Of a DNA stretch of 64,000 nucleotides, positions 12,593-23,949 are shown piece by piece (position 1 is the first letter of the stretch; each line of letters begins with the position of its first letter). Source of the DNA: Dactylonectria macrodidyma (taxonomy: Eukaryota; Ascomycota; Sordariomycetes; Hypocreales; Nectriaceae); NCBI GenBank assembly GCA_020744425.1, contig JAGMUV010000002.1, positions 1,116,001-1,180,000 of the forward strand. The letters are read 5' to 3'. The notes beneath the pieces are model-generated. The model was not told where the DNA came from, ran no database searches, and worked only from the letters and a program-made list of their open reading frames with translations. The translations under genes and the position numbers were made by a program.

Positions 12593-13052
12593 GTCTCGAC
12601 CACGAAATACCCGGTTGTTGCATTTTGGCTTCAAGGGTGTTGGGTTGCTCTATGAAAGGGGATTATTTGGTGCCTCGGTTTCTTCTGGGGTTGAAATACT
12701 TTGGGAGGACTATGTGATATGGAGCAGTCGGACGAATAGCCAATTCAAGGATGTAGCTGAGAGAAAGTCATGTAAGCAATACAACGGAAAAACGGTCGTT
12801 AGTCCAAAGTCTCATCTGCTGGAAGTTGTTTCGTGGTGCAGAAAAGGATGAGGTATCACAACGACTAATGGTGAGCATCCTCATCACGTGGAGCGGTCAG
12901 CGTAGACACCCAAAATTTAATCGGCATCACTACAGGCGATCATACACCTCGCCATGGTACACCGACGAGCAGTTGGCAACCAATAAGTGACCGAAAAAAA
13001 CCCCAGTCCGACCCGTTTGCAAGTCAGGGTTACCACCAACCTTGAGCTCATC
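12593..13052. other. Intergenic region, no gene seen
   Basis: Short spacer between the GNAT-like gene and the ARL2 gene, both on +. It presumably holds the 3' end of the former and the promoter/leader of the latter. No motif stands out. Confidence 0.45.
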
Positions 13053-13883
13053 ATGCTGTCCATTTTGCGGAAAGCGCGCCTCAAGGACAAGGAGATGCGG
13101 ATCCTGATGCTGTGTGTTGCGGACGCCCTGTCACCTCGAGTGGGAAGACTGACACTATTCAGAGGTCTAGACAATGCAGGCAAGACGACCATTGTGAAGA
13201 AGGTCATGGGCGAAGATGTGAACACGGTGAGCCCGACATTGGGCTTCATTATCAAGACGATCGACTATGAGGGGTATGTTGCGCATGGGGTCTCCGCGGC
13301 GGTAAGGGCAATGCTGATACCCATTATAGTTACAAGCTGAACATTTGTATGATATCCCACCAGTGACGACATCACAGGGACTGATATTTCCAAGGGGATG
13401 TGGGCGGTCAGAAGACGTTGCGATCCTACTGGAGGAACTACTTTGAGAAGACAGATGCGTTGATATGGGTGGTTGACGCCACCGACCGACTGCGAATCGA
13501 AGATTGCAGAGACGAGCTGCAGGGATTGCTGCAAGAAGAGGTTCGTGCCGATACGGAGATGCAACTGGTCAGATCTGGTGATGCATAACTGACGAACCTA
13601 CACAGCGTCTTGCAGGAGCAAGCCTCCTGGTGTTTGCGAACAAGACCGATGTGGATGGATGCATGACGGAGGAAGAGATTCTCTCGGTAAGTTCGTAAAC
13701 AGCGGATGAACGTTAAAAGAAGATGCTAACAAGCGGATGCTTAATGTGTAGTCGCTGCAATTAGAGACGATACGAACGCATCACTGGCATATTTTGCCAT
13801 GCAGTGCTATGACGGGAAACAATCTCAAGGAGGGATTGGCGTGGGTGGTGGAGGACGCTAAGAAGCGATTGTTCCTGTACTGA
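13053..13883 (+). CDS. arl2: ARL2-type small GTPase (Arf-like 2)
   Basis: Six exons splice cleanly: 13053-13111, 13163-13273, 13330-13346, 13395-13540, 13606-13686 and 13752-13883, giving 181 aa, the usual ARL2 size. Visible motifs: N-terminal [20 protein letters not shown] (ARL2-like, no Gly2 for myristoylation), P-loop GLDNAGKTT, switch I region SPTLGF, WDVGGQKT (G3), NKTD (G4) and PCSAMTG (G5). ARL2 (yeast Cin4, fission yeast Alp41) acts with tubulin cofactors, chiefly TBCD, in tubulin folding and microtubule integrity. Exon 3 is only 17 nt (encoding YKLNI plus a split codon), yet the frame and conserved sequence continue exactly across it. Neighbours do not suggest a functional cluster. 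Confidence 0.93.
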
Positions 13884-15314
13884 TTGTGTTGCACCACACC
13901 AAGCTGAATCTACAAGGTCTCATTATCGGAAGATACAATCATTGGGTTGTACAGCCTGAAGCTGAATGCGGCTGGCTGACGAATCAGAATATCTGCTTGA
14001 CTCCCGAATGTTGACAAGAGGCATATGAGGCTTGGGAACGCAAGCCTCTGGCTGTGTGTAGGGATGACGTGACTTTGTTAGTACAATTTTGCCACGGTAA
14101 CTACGGGCAACGGAATGAACAGGTTGGGCTTTTTGGGCTTTTGGCGGGACGGGGAACTGGAACTTGGAAGGCAGGGATGGCCGGACCGAGTCAGCAAGAA
14201 AGGATGAGGCGCTGGGAAGACGCCGCAATCCGCATAAAGATTCAAGATAGGCCGTCTCGTCCCGCAGCCGCGATGTCGTATTCCGGGGCCGCCCAGGCCT
14301 GGTCGATCGAGCTGGTGGATGGATTGTCGATAAGAAAAAGCGGAACGTGAGATCGAAAACGTATTGATGATGAAAGTTTTTTTTTCTCCTCTCTTTCTCC
14401 CCGTCGACGCGTGCTTGTGTTGAGGTGACGCCCCATGTAAACAAATGACGTTTTTGTTTCTGCCTCCGCTTCCGGCCATTGCTGTGCATGGTTGTATACG
14501 CCAATGCATGATTGTATACACCTGTTGCATCATATGCAAGCAGGAAGAACAAAAAACTCACACAGCATGTGAAGTTTCGCATAATGAACTGGGGTGGGCT
14601 TCATTTCAGAGCGGTGCTGTGGCTCCCAGTGCGTCCGGGCGGGGAGACGTATGTGATTTATGATATTGATAATCAGATGCAGCCGGCATAGGACTTGGTA
14701 ATGCCCGCTAATTGTCCTTCTGAGTCGGTCGGCTCAGCAGTTGAGACAGACTCATGTTCAGGCACGAAAAGCGAGCCTTTTCATCCCAAGCTAGCCGTTG
14801 GGCTGCCGGCCGCCAGAGCAAACGCAGCAAAAACAGTTGTAGCGGACGGCGGCCCCTGAAGGCAGGCCCGGACGCACCGTGCTCAGTGGCTCCAGTGGGG
14901 TGGGAACTGGCCAAGGCCACCAATCCCGGGCGCTAAAACCCACTGACATGCAGGGGATACAATGGGGCACAAGCTCTGTAGCGGGCCTAGCATCCCTCAT
15001 CGTGCTCCCTCGTGCTCTTCCGGGTTCCATTGGGGGGACACCAAAATTCCACTTCTGGATCAACATCCCATCCCAGTCGGTTCCCCAGCAAGCAAGGACT
15101 CCATCGCCAATATCGACCGCCCCGACCAAGAGGGCCCTTTTCTCTCTTCGAGCCGACTGCATTCCCCCCGGCGGAGAGCAAAGCACAGCAGTGAAGCCCA
15201 CGTAACTTAGACAAGTTACTCTACTAGCCCAGCCCGCCCTCCTCCGCCCCCCTTGGAACCACTCCCTAAGTCGCCCCTCCCTCCCTCGTGTCATGTCCCC
15301 CAAGCCTCGGAGCC
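13884..15314. other. Intergenic region, promoter of the gelsolin-repeat gene
   Basis: No credible gene. The open frames on both strands overlap each other and lack motifs. The segment from about 15225 to 15314 is C-rich and leads to the ATG at 15315. Confidence 0.45.
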
Positions 15315-18300
15315 ATGTCCGACGAAGTCTCCCAGTTCCTCGAGCAGGTCGAGCGCCTGCGAGGTCAACAGATTGAAGAGGACGAAGTGCGAGCCCGCGA
15401 GCTTGAAGAGTACAAGGCTGCGAAGCGGGAGAGGCAAGCCCGACGTGAAGGTGAGAGCAACATTCGTCATTGCATGAAATGGCGTCGAGTTTCGGCCTAA
15501 GCCTTAATGCTTCCCGTGTTTACTTACGCCTCTGTTATTCTCCCCATTATTCCCATTATCCCGTGGCCCAGGCGTCCGTCTTAGATACCCGTCTAGCTTT
15601 CACCCCATCGTTGCCCATCTCGGAGTCTTTTCTTATGCTAACCTTTGCCCTCTCTCTCCCAGAACGCGCCAGATCTATCTCCCCTCAAAAGTCCTCGCCG
15701 GCCAACACCCCTTCTCCTCGTTCAGACCGGCGCAGCATACACCTCTCGGAAGCATTGAAGCTCGAATCACCGAGTGCTGCCAAGGACGACGATACCTCCC
15801 GAGCTCGAGCGTCCGCCGAGCCCGAGGGAAAACAAGACGCCATGAGCTACCCCAGCTCTTCACCTACAAAGGAGAACGATTCTCCCGTCGACGTCGACAC
15901 AAAGCCCACGCCAAGGCCGCCTTCCCGCGGCTCCCCCTTGTCATGGCAGCAGCGGCCCAAGTCAAGGAGTGGTGGCCGTCCGCTAAGCATGCTCGCGACC
16001 CAAAATGCGACCCAGAGGTCGCTGGTTGGGTCGCAGGAACCCGCGTCTGCGTCCGCCACTGAGCAGTCATTCAGCAAGGACCAGATCGCCCAAGCTCTTG
16101 GTTCCAAAGACCCCTCATGGTTCCGTCAGACCGCTGACAGAGGTGCCAACTCTGCTGCTTACCGGCGGAACCAGGTTGAAGACAATGATCGCCTAGATAT
16201 GAGCTCCGTGAAGGCTCAACTGCCAGGTATGGCGGCTGACAAGCCCAAGCAAAGCCCCCCTCTGCCGCAGCCAGACTCATCGGTCTTCGACGCCCCAAGC
16301 AAAGCACGGATTGTAAGCCCGCCTATGCTCAATCCTCCTCGATTTGATGGTGGTGACGACCACACCCCGGGCGAACGATCCATCACTCCTACGGGCAGGA
16401 CGTCTCCCTTCCGCTCCAATTCCCGATCCAACTCGCCTACAAAGGGCATGGGTGGGTTTGTACAAAGTGCTATGATGAAGAGGTCAGACAGCGTCAAGCG
16501 ATGGAGTGTTACGAGCCCTCCTGGTCTAGCACGCGCCGATCCAGCAGCAGTCTCAAGCCGTGGCGGTGGCTTTTCCCCCACGAGACCAAAGAGCGTGATA
16601 GGATCGAGGACGCCAACTTCTAGCCGGCCAACCTCGCGACACGGAGAGGAAGGAGTCGACGAGGATTTGACACCCAAAGCGCCTACGATCGACACCGCCT
16701 TAGACTCGAAGACGACCGAAGAGAGGCCCGTTCCCGTAAGCCCATCCAAGACTATGGACCCTCGACGGTGGAGCCCAACCAAGTCGAGCTGGCTGGAGAG
16801 CGCATTGAACAAGCCTGAGTCACCCAAGCCGCAACACAAGTCTAATACATCCCAACCGTCATGGATGACGGAGCTCAACAAGAACAAGGCCGAGCGTGGA
16901 TCTTCCATATCCCACAAGCATCAAGTTAGTATCGGTGGACTTATGAGGTCTTCCCCTATGGGATCTGCAAAGACCAACACGACTGGACTAGGCGGGATCT
17001 ACTCTCCCCCTCCCGGTGGCAACCGTCCTGTATACAATCCGGGCGGCCTCAACCTCTCTAAGAGCGCTCCCAAGCTTGAGCAGAGGGAAGAGGGAAAGCA
17101 TGTTGAGCCTGTGCCAGAGCCTGAGCTTGAGCCCCAGCCGGTGGAGGCGGCCCCGAAGCCTCAGGAACCTGAGAAGCGAGAAACTGCAGCCACTCCGACG
17201 GCTGCTCACCCTCCTGCGATCAAGCCTAAGCCGGAAATCCCCTCAAACAACGATTTTCGTGCCAGCTTAAGGCGTCGTCCCACTGAGTCAGATGCCCCTA
17301 AGGAGGATGAGCCCGAGTTCAAGAGTATTTTCGGCACCTTGCGACGCACCAAAACCCAGAACTACGTTGCTCCCGATGAACTTAAGAGCAACATCCTTCG
17401 CGGAAAGGCTGGTCTCAACCACACTGACGGCCCTCAAAAGTCCGACCGAGTTGACGAGTTTAAGGATGCCATTTTGAAAAAGAAAGGCGACTTCCAGAAG
17501 GCACAAGCGGAAGGCAAGGGCGTCTCGAGGAGCACGACTCCAGTGAACAACCCGGTTCCAGAGGGACTTGCACGAAGAGCCGAGCTTGGTCATAGAAAGG
17601 ACACCGCAAACGAGTCGAAGTCCTCGGTCCTACCCCCTAAGGCAGCCTCGCCGAAACCCATTCCCGGCCCAAAGAGGATACCAAGTCATTCGGCTCTAGC
17701 ACCGAAGTCCCCCTCCTCTTCTATCGAAGCTCGCTCTAAATCTATTGCCGAGGCAAGAGCTTTGCCGGTTCTGCAAAAGGAGACGAGCGCACCAGCTGTA
17801 CTACAGGGACGCGTGGGTGGAGGCAAGCTCGCCGGCCGTTTCAGCCCAGCTCTTGCTGGCATGCTGGCAAGAGGACCGCCACCAATGGCCACCAACGGAG
17901 GCAATGACGAATCCGGGTCCCAGGGAGCTTCAGGTGCTGGTTTCAGTGAACCAGTCACTGAACCAGTCGCTCCTGGCCCTCAGTTGACTCATATGACTAA
18001 GGGTCGTGCGCGAGGACCTAAGAGAAAGGCGCCGACTACCGCATCGGTCCCGGCGGCTATTGCGAAAGCCTCCGTCGCAGAACCCAAGCCCATCCCGGAA
18101 GAGAAGCAGAAGCCCGCTCTTCCATCGTCGCCAGTGTCACGGGAGGCTGAGAAGCTGGTGTCTATTGAAAAGGCTGAAACGAAGCCTGCTCCCTTTTCTA
18201 TCCAGCAACAAGTCGTTGCTAAGGCTGCTGCTCGTGGCAAGCCTAACCCTTTCAAGAAGCCGGAGCAAGACATTACTCCAGCTCCAGAGCAAAGAGCTCC

Positions 18301-20140
18301 TTCGTTCACTCGCAAGCAAAGCGTTATGGCTGAGCAGTCTGTTGGCGAATTTCCGTCTCCGCTTAGAATCCAGAAGACTGGAGATGCTGCCTCACAACCT
18401 AGCTCGCCCAAGAAGCTCGATACGAAGCGAATCTCCAAATTCATGGACGAGGGGGCACCCCTCTCGGAGCCTACCAGGGAGCCAATTCGGTTGACGCATC
18501 AGCGCACTGGCTCAAGGTCGCCCGTCAAAATGTTTCAGCGGCCTCTCCCAGAGCCAGAACCATCAACTCCCCAAAAATTTGAGAGGCGTCGTCTGCCCGA
18601 GCCGGAGCCATCATCTCCACCAAGGCGAGCTCTACCAGAGCCGCAGCCCCATTCCCCGACCAAGGTCGATAGCGACCCCATCACGTCCGTGAAGAACGCC
18701 ACAGCCATGTTTGGAGGTGCTTCACTTAGAACCCCGCCATCAGCTTCCAAGCCATCTTTCGATGGCCCTTCCCCCGAATTGCAAGTTGCCAAGACACCTT
18801 CAAGGGCTGCTACTCGACCGCTTCCGGTCCCTCCCTCCAAGGAGCCTAGATCCCCCCCTGCTGTGACGTCACCCTCGCCTAGGCAAGGAAACGACGCGGC
18901 TACGTTGCTCAGCGATTTCTTCGGACCCAAGCAATCTAGAACGGTGCCTTACAAAGTTGATACCGCGGAGCTTCTCATGAACCGCCCCTCGGAGGGCACC
19001 AAGATTCAGCCCCTGAGCTTCCAGACATTCCAGATTTCTGGAGAAGGCAAGAAGACTCCCGTTTCTTCTCATTACGAGCGTGTACTGTTCGAGGGCGAGA
19101 TGTATATCTGCCCTCACAGTTTTACCAATGAGGCTGGCTGGAAGCGACTTGAGGTCTACTTCTGGGTTGGTGACGAAGTTCCCCTGTCGAGTGTCGAGGA
19201 TGCGTTGATCTTCGTACAGAAGGAGGTCAAGGCTTTGGGCGCCAAGTTAGTCAAGATTCAGCAAGGCAAGGAGACGGCTGAATTTCTGCAAGCTATGGGC
19301 GGCGTTATCATCGTCAGACGCGGGTCGAGCAAGAAGTTTGACTCACTTGCACCAAATATGCTCTGTGGTCGACGCTTCCTGGGTCATGTTGCCTTCGATG
19401 AAGTCGACTTTGCTCCGGCAAACCTCTGCGCGGGCTTCCCCTATCTCATCACCCATGGCGGCAAATGCTACCTCTGGAAGGGCAAGGGCAGTGATGTGGC
19501 CGAGTTGAGCTGCGCTCGGCTGATTGGCATGGAGCTGACGCTCACTGGGGAGTTGATCGAGTATGATGATGGCAGCGAGCCTGAGTCTTTCTGGTCGCTC
19601 TTTGGAGGAGGATCAAAGCTCGGTTCTGCAGACCATTGGAGACTGAAGCCCAACTACGCTAAGTATAGCAGCAGACTATTCTGCTCGGATGTAGACACAC
19701 GGCAACAGGTAAGCCTCTTTTCACCCTCTCGTCGGGAAACATTGCTAACATACCCCTTCAAGGTGTTTGAGGTCACCCCTTTCAACCAGCGGGACCTCTC
19801 CTCTGAGCATATCTACGTTCTCGATGCCTTTTTTGAGATGTACATCATCGTTGGCGCCCGCGCACAGTCCCAGTACGCCTCATTCCGCAATGCCCTCGAC
19901 TTCGCCCAGGAGTACGCCATCCTAGCTTCGGGCATGGAGGACCGTCCCTTTGTTCCCATCTCTACTGTCGTCCTTGAGGGCGTTCCCCGCGACCTCAAGC
20001 GCGTCTTCCGCAGCTGGCGTGACGAGCTTAGCCCCACTGCCACTCAAACTGTGGGAGCGGCTACTCTCGGTACGCCTAGGCGTGGAAGAAGCTTGCGTGT
20101 CGTGTCCTTGACACAGGCGCTGCAGGCCTTCAGCGAGTAG
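15315..20140 (+). CDS. Gelsolin-repeat protein with long disordered (DUF4045-like) N-terminus
   Basis: Three exons: 15315-15450, 15663-19708 and 19763-20140, giving 1519 aa. The start MSDEVSQFLEQVERLRGQQ is followed by a short predicted coiled coil, then over 1000 residues rich in Ser, Pro, Lys and Thr with many SP/TP sites. A local repeat of LPEPEP(S/Q)-type units is encoded at about 18541-18660. This architecture matches the fungal DUF4045-plus-gelsolin family. The last ~400 residues carry gelsolin-homology segments (YFWVGDEVPLSSVEDALIF, CYLWKGKGSDVAELSCARL, HIYVLDAFFEMYIIVG), suggesting actin or phosphoinositide binding. The 212-nt first intron is replaced in the raw frame by an unrelated open stretch, so the ATG at 15470 is not the real start. 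The last intron (54 nt) is a multiple of three with no stop. Confidence 0.85.
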
Positions 20141-20815
20141 ACAGCGGCGATGGTGTAAAAGGTTTGTTACCTAGCCTCCGGTGAGAGGTGTGTGTGTGTG
20201 GGCGGCTTTTTGGGTCTGTTTTGTCTGACCCGATAATGAATCCTTGGCTCGGTGCATCAGGAGATCTAGGAACGGATGGCTGGCGATTTTGGAGTTTCAT
20301 ATTTGGTTGCATCCACAGGTGGAAAGGACGGGGGGCATTGGGACGAAAAAGCATGTGTGCATACCCTCTATATACCTTGACATACGTCTTCCACCGGGAT
20401 AGTCCAGCATAATGATGACCTCATTTTGAACGATTTGAAATAAATATATATTTATATACTTGAATTCATGAATATGAGCAACGTGACACTGACACATGCA
20501 CGAGTGCCTCTATTCGCCCAACGACCCTAGAAAGAAAAAAGAAACAATAAGAGCCCATAATGGAAAATTGCGTAACCAGAAACAAAGAGCAGTGGCTCGC
20601 TCGGTTCGTGGGAGCGTAAGTCGCCGCATACGTCTATGGGGGTATCAAATGGCTCCCGAGTCTTTATTCCGACATGGCTCCCTTTCAAACCCGCCTCTCA
20701 AAAAAAGAAACTCGTCACATCGTCCCGCTCTTCCTCCTCTACCGCTTATCCTACCTCTAGATCTATGATGCGGCGGTTCATGGTCTGGTGGTATGGCTTC
20801 GTGTGAAGGCTTCTA
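20141..20815. other. Convergent 3' flanks, no gene seen
   Basis: Shared terminator region between the gelsolin-repeat gene (+) and the acyltransferase gene (-). It contains a short TG microsatellite near 20189 and an A/T-rich stretch near 20436-20460, which suits 3' end formation. No open frame of interest. Confidence 0.45.
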
Positions 20816-21767
20816 TTAGATCTCGATGCCAGTGCTCTTAGCCGTGGAGTTGGTGAGCTCGGCGGGTATAGCGACAGGGCGGCCTTGAGCTTTGGCGGTG
20901 AGCTTGACGAGCTCCTCGAGCATGCTTTCGCGTGTTGAGCGGGTCAACTCATCGACATCGGCGGCAGTAAGGTCTTTGGTTGGGATGGGGTCAAGAACTA
21001 GAAAGAGGATGTCAGTCTGCGAAGTAGATCGAACAGATGGGGAGTAACTTACCCTTAATAGGAATCTTGCCCGCGTTAAAGACAAAGTCCTTGAAGTAAA
21101 GCACATGGCTGTAGTTTGCGACGACACAAGGAACAATTGGGACGCCCGCCTGCACAGCTAGGTGGAAAGCACCCTTCTTGAAAGGCAGCAGACTGGGCTC
21201 CTTGGTGTAAGATCGGGTACCCTCGGGGAACATGTAAACGCTCTGGCGCTTAGTCTGGATCTCTTGGGCAGCGCCCTTCATGGCCTCCCGGGCATCTTTA
21301 GCGTTCTTGCGGTCGATGAAAATTGAGCCGCTCAGGGCCATGAACCAGCCGAGGAAGGGTGTGCGCTTGAGCGAAGCCTTGGCGGTGACACTGCAGTACT
21401 TGGGAAACATAGTACCCAGCATCAGAACATCGAGTTCGGTTTGGTGGTTTCCAATGAAGACGGCGGGGCGAGTGGTGCCGAGAATGTCCTTGGGGTCTTC
21501 AATGACGAACTCAACGCCAGCAATCCAGCGGAAGATGAGCCAGAAGGACCGCCCGGTGGCCCATTGGGAGATACCCTGGTAGCCCGCAAGGGTGAGAGCG
21601 ATGGAAGCGAAGACGCCATAGAGGGCGCAGAACATTAGGCCGATATAGAAAGCCATGCATCGCGCGACGAATGCGGCCTTGGGAATGACGAGTGATAGGG
21701 CGTAGAAGAAGACGGTCAGGGCGGCATAGCCGACGAGGAAGTACGAGATGGCACTGGAGACGGACAT
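20816..21767 (-). CDS. SLC1: 1-acyl-sn-glycerol-3-phosphate acyltransferase (LPA acyltransferase)
   Basis: Two exons on the minus strand: 21053-21767 and 20816-20997, joined across a 55-nt gtaagt...ctag intron, giving 298 aa, normal for the PlsC/AGPAT family. The N-terminus is hydrophobic, with membrane segments at about 5-28 and 35-63. Catalytic motif I is NHQTELD (His108/Asp113, the HX4D box). FPEGTRS starts at ~180 (motif III, phosphate binding) and VPIVP at ~209 (motif IV). It converts lysophosphatidic acid to phosphatidic acid at the ER or lipid droplets, a core step of glycerolipid synthesis. All motifs are intact. The ORF start is the first ATG before the hydrophobic segment. Confidence 0.95.
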
Positions 21768-23949
21768 GGTGGCGGTTTGAGTCGGTGTCTTGTCAGAAAC
21801 TCGAATATATCGTCTTAGTTGGACCTTGTGTTTCGACTATATTTCGACCGTGTTTCGACCGCTCGCTCGCGAGGAGGTGGCGAGGAGAGGATCGAGGAGG
21901 GGGAGTAAGGACAGGAGAGGAGAAGATTTGGCGGGGCGGTTGGTTGTTGAGTCTGGTTGAGGCTCTTTCAAGCGGCGGGCCACAGCGGTGGACGGCGGTT
22001 CGGCGGGGTCCTTTTTTTCTACTAGCGGTAGGATGACCGGAGAAGAGTGCAACTTCTAGTATCGCGCGGGGAGTATATCAGAGAAGTCGCGATGCTATCG
22101 AAAGGCCATGGTTCACAAGGGAAAGAGAAAAGTGAAAGAGGCCCAGAAATCAAAGCCAAAGCCAGCGCAGTCGAGAAAGCAAGGAAGGGCTAGGAAGGAC
22201 AAAAAGGTCGTTGCAGCGGGATGCGGGCACGGGATCGGAGAACGGGGGTTTCGGGGCAGGTGCGGAATTCAGTCGAAGGGGTGGAAGGTGTGCCTGGGTG
22301 GCTGCGGGAGGAGAAAGCAAGAGCCCTGATTGGCCCGTGCCTACTGTCACCGGTCGAACTTGCACCGATGGCTTGTGACAGCCGTGTCTTAGTCAGCCGC
22401 GTGCCATGCCCATGACCGTGGGCCGGCCCGGGCATTGGCTGTCCAGCTTTTGCAGCTGAAGCCCTTTCGTATTAATAGCATACCCGTAGGGTCTCACTAA
22501 TAAGTAGACAATGCGCTGACTACCGCAAGGCATCTGAGACACAGCAACTTGGGGGCGAAGGAGGAACATGAAAGAGAGACATTTCCAGCTGTTCAGCTTG
22601 CCACAGTTGCCCTTCCTGAACCCAATCTTTACCAAAGACTCCACCATGTGGCTGGCTTCACCAAGCGCGAGCCTCGGCTGGCAACAAGCCCCTGGAATGT
22701 AGTATTTGGTTCCTTCCCTCCCTCAGAATTGCGTTGGGGAAAGAAGCCATGACAATCACGTGGCGGCATTTTCCCCCCAACCGTTTACAGCCCCCCCGTC
22801 ATGAGATGGGCCGGCGGGCGATTAAAGAAAAGCCTACAAGGGAGCCATGCAATTCCCCCACACATATTTTCGATTCCGCTAAGCAGGTACCAGGCGAGAT
22901 ACGTCATGACAGCATGACGAACGACACTCCACTGTATGCCAGATAACATGAGCAATCTTCATGTGGATACTGTCATGTACACTTGACTGCGAGGCAAGGT
23001 GTAGTATTTTCCATGTTTCCCATTGGCCTTTGACTCTGAAATTCTTATCATCGACGCATTTATTGCGCTGTCAGCTGGGGCACCAGTGTTCGTATGGTAC
23101 ACTATCTTTCGCCAAGCGCCTAAAACAACCGGACATGTTCTAGTGAACCGTACCCAGAAATCCGTATCTAACATGGATACAATTTCAGGCTGAAAGTCTT
23201 CGTACACTGACTCGTTTACACTAGGTGGGCGTGGACCAACGACATTTATTTACTACTTAATATATAGCAAGTTATGTGATATTTTCTAGCTTCTATGCTA
23301 TTTGAGAACCATTTTCAACAACACTTTATAGATTAAATTAAGGGAAAGATCTTCATAAAGGTGTTAAGTCTTAGTGTAGAAAGGGCGCGTACAGAGACTT
23401 TTAGCCTACGACTGTACCTAGATCATGACTTTAATAGACCGGTTCTGCGGCACATGAGGTGTCAGATTCCCTCTTTCACAACCACCACAATCTCTACAAT
23501 GTCTGCCTATTAATGCGTCAAGATGTAGCAAATTGGCAATGCGTGTTGTCACGGATGTCAAAGTGCACCCTTTAAATTGCGACTCTGCATAATTGTTACC
23601 AAGGCCCTCATGCCCAGTTTCTAGAGACGTACTGTCGTTAGCTTTCCCTCCAAATTGTGCTACCTTAAATGTATTTTAAAGAAATATCCTTTATTCTAGT
23701 AAGGCGAATATATCATGTGAAAGCCACCTTGAGCTGCGCAAGGCATTCTCGCCTGAAGCCCTGTGTCAGACTGCACAGCACATCCACTGTTAATAGGTCC
23801 AATAGTCTGATGCAGAGGTGCAACCAACCACAACATGCATGCGCCGCCTGGTCACTTCCTACCCCTCCTGCAAACCGTTATTCCAGCTCGGTCTTCTTTC
23901 TCCTGCCTGGGGAGCTCGTTTCATGCGTCGACATCCTTATGCCTTCGCT
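21768..23949. other. Intergenic region between divergent genes, no gene seen
   Basis: About 2.2 kb separate the acyltransferase gene (-) and the STAND-type gene (+). The part near 21768-22400 is G/A-rich on + (the promoter side of the acyltransferase gene); 23200-23700 is clearly A/T-rich. I see no coding sequence, tRNA or mobile-element terminus. Confidence 0.45.
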
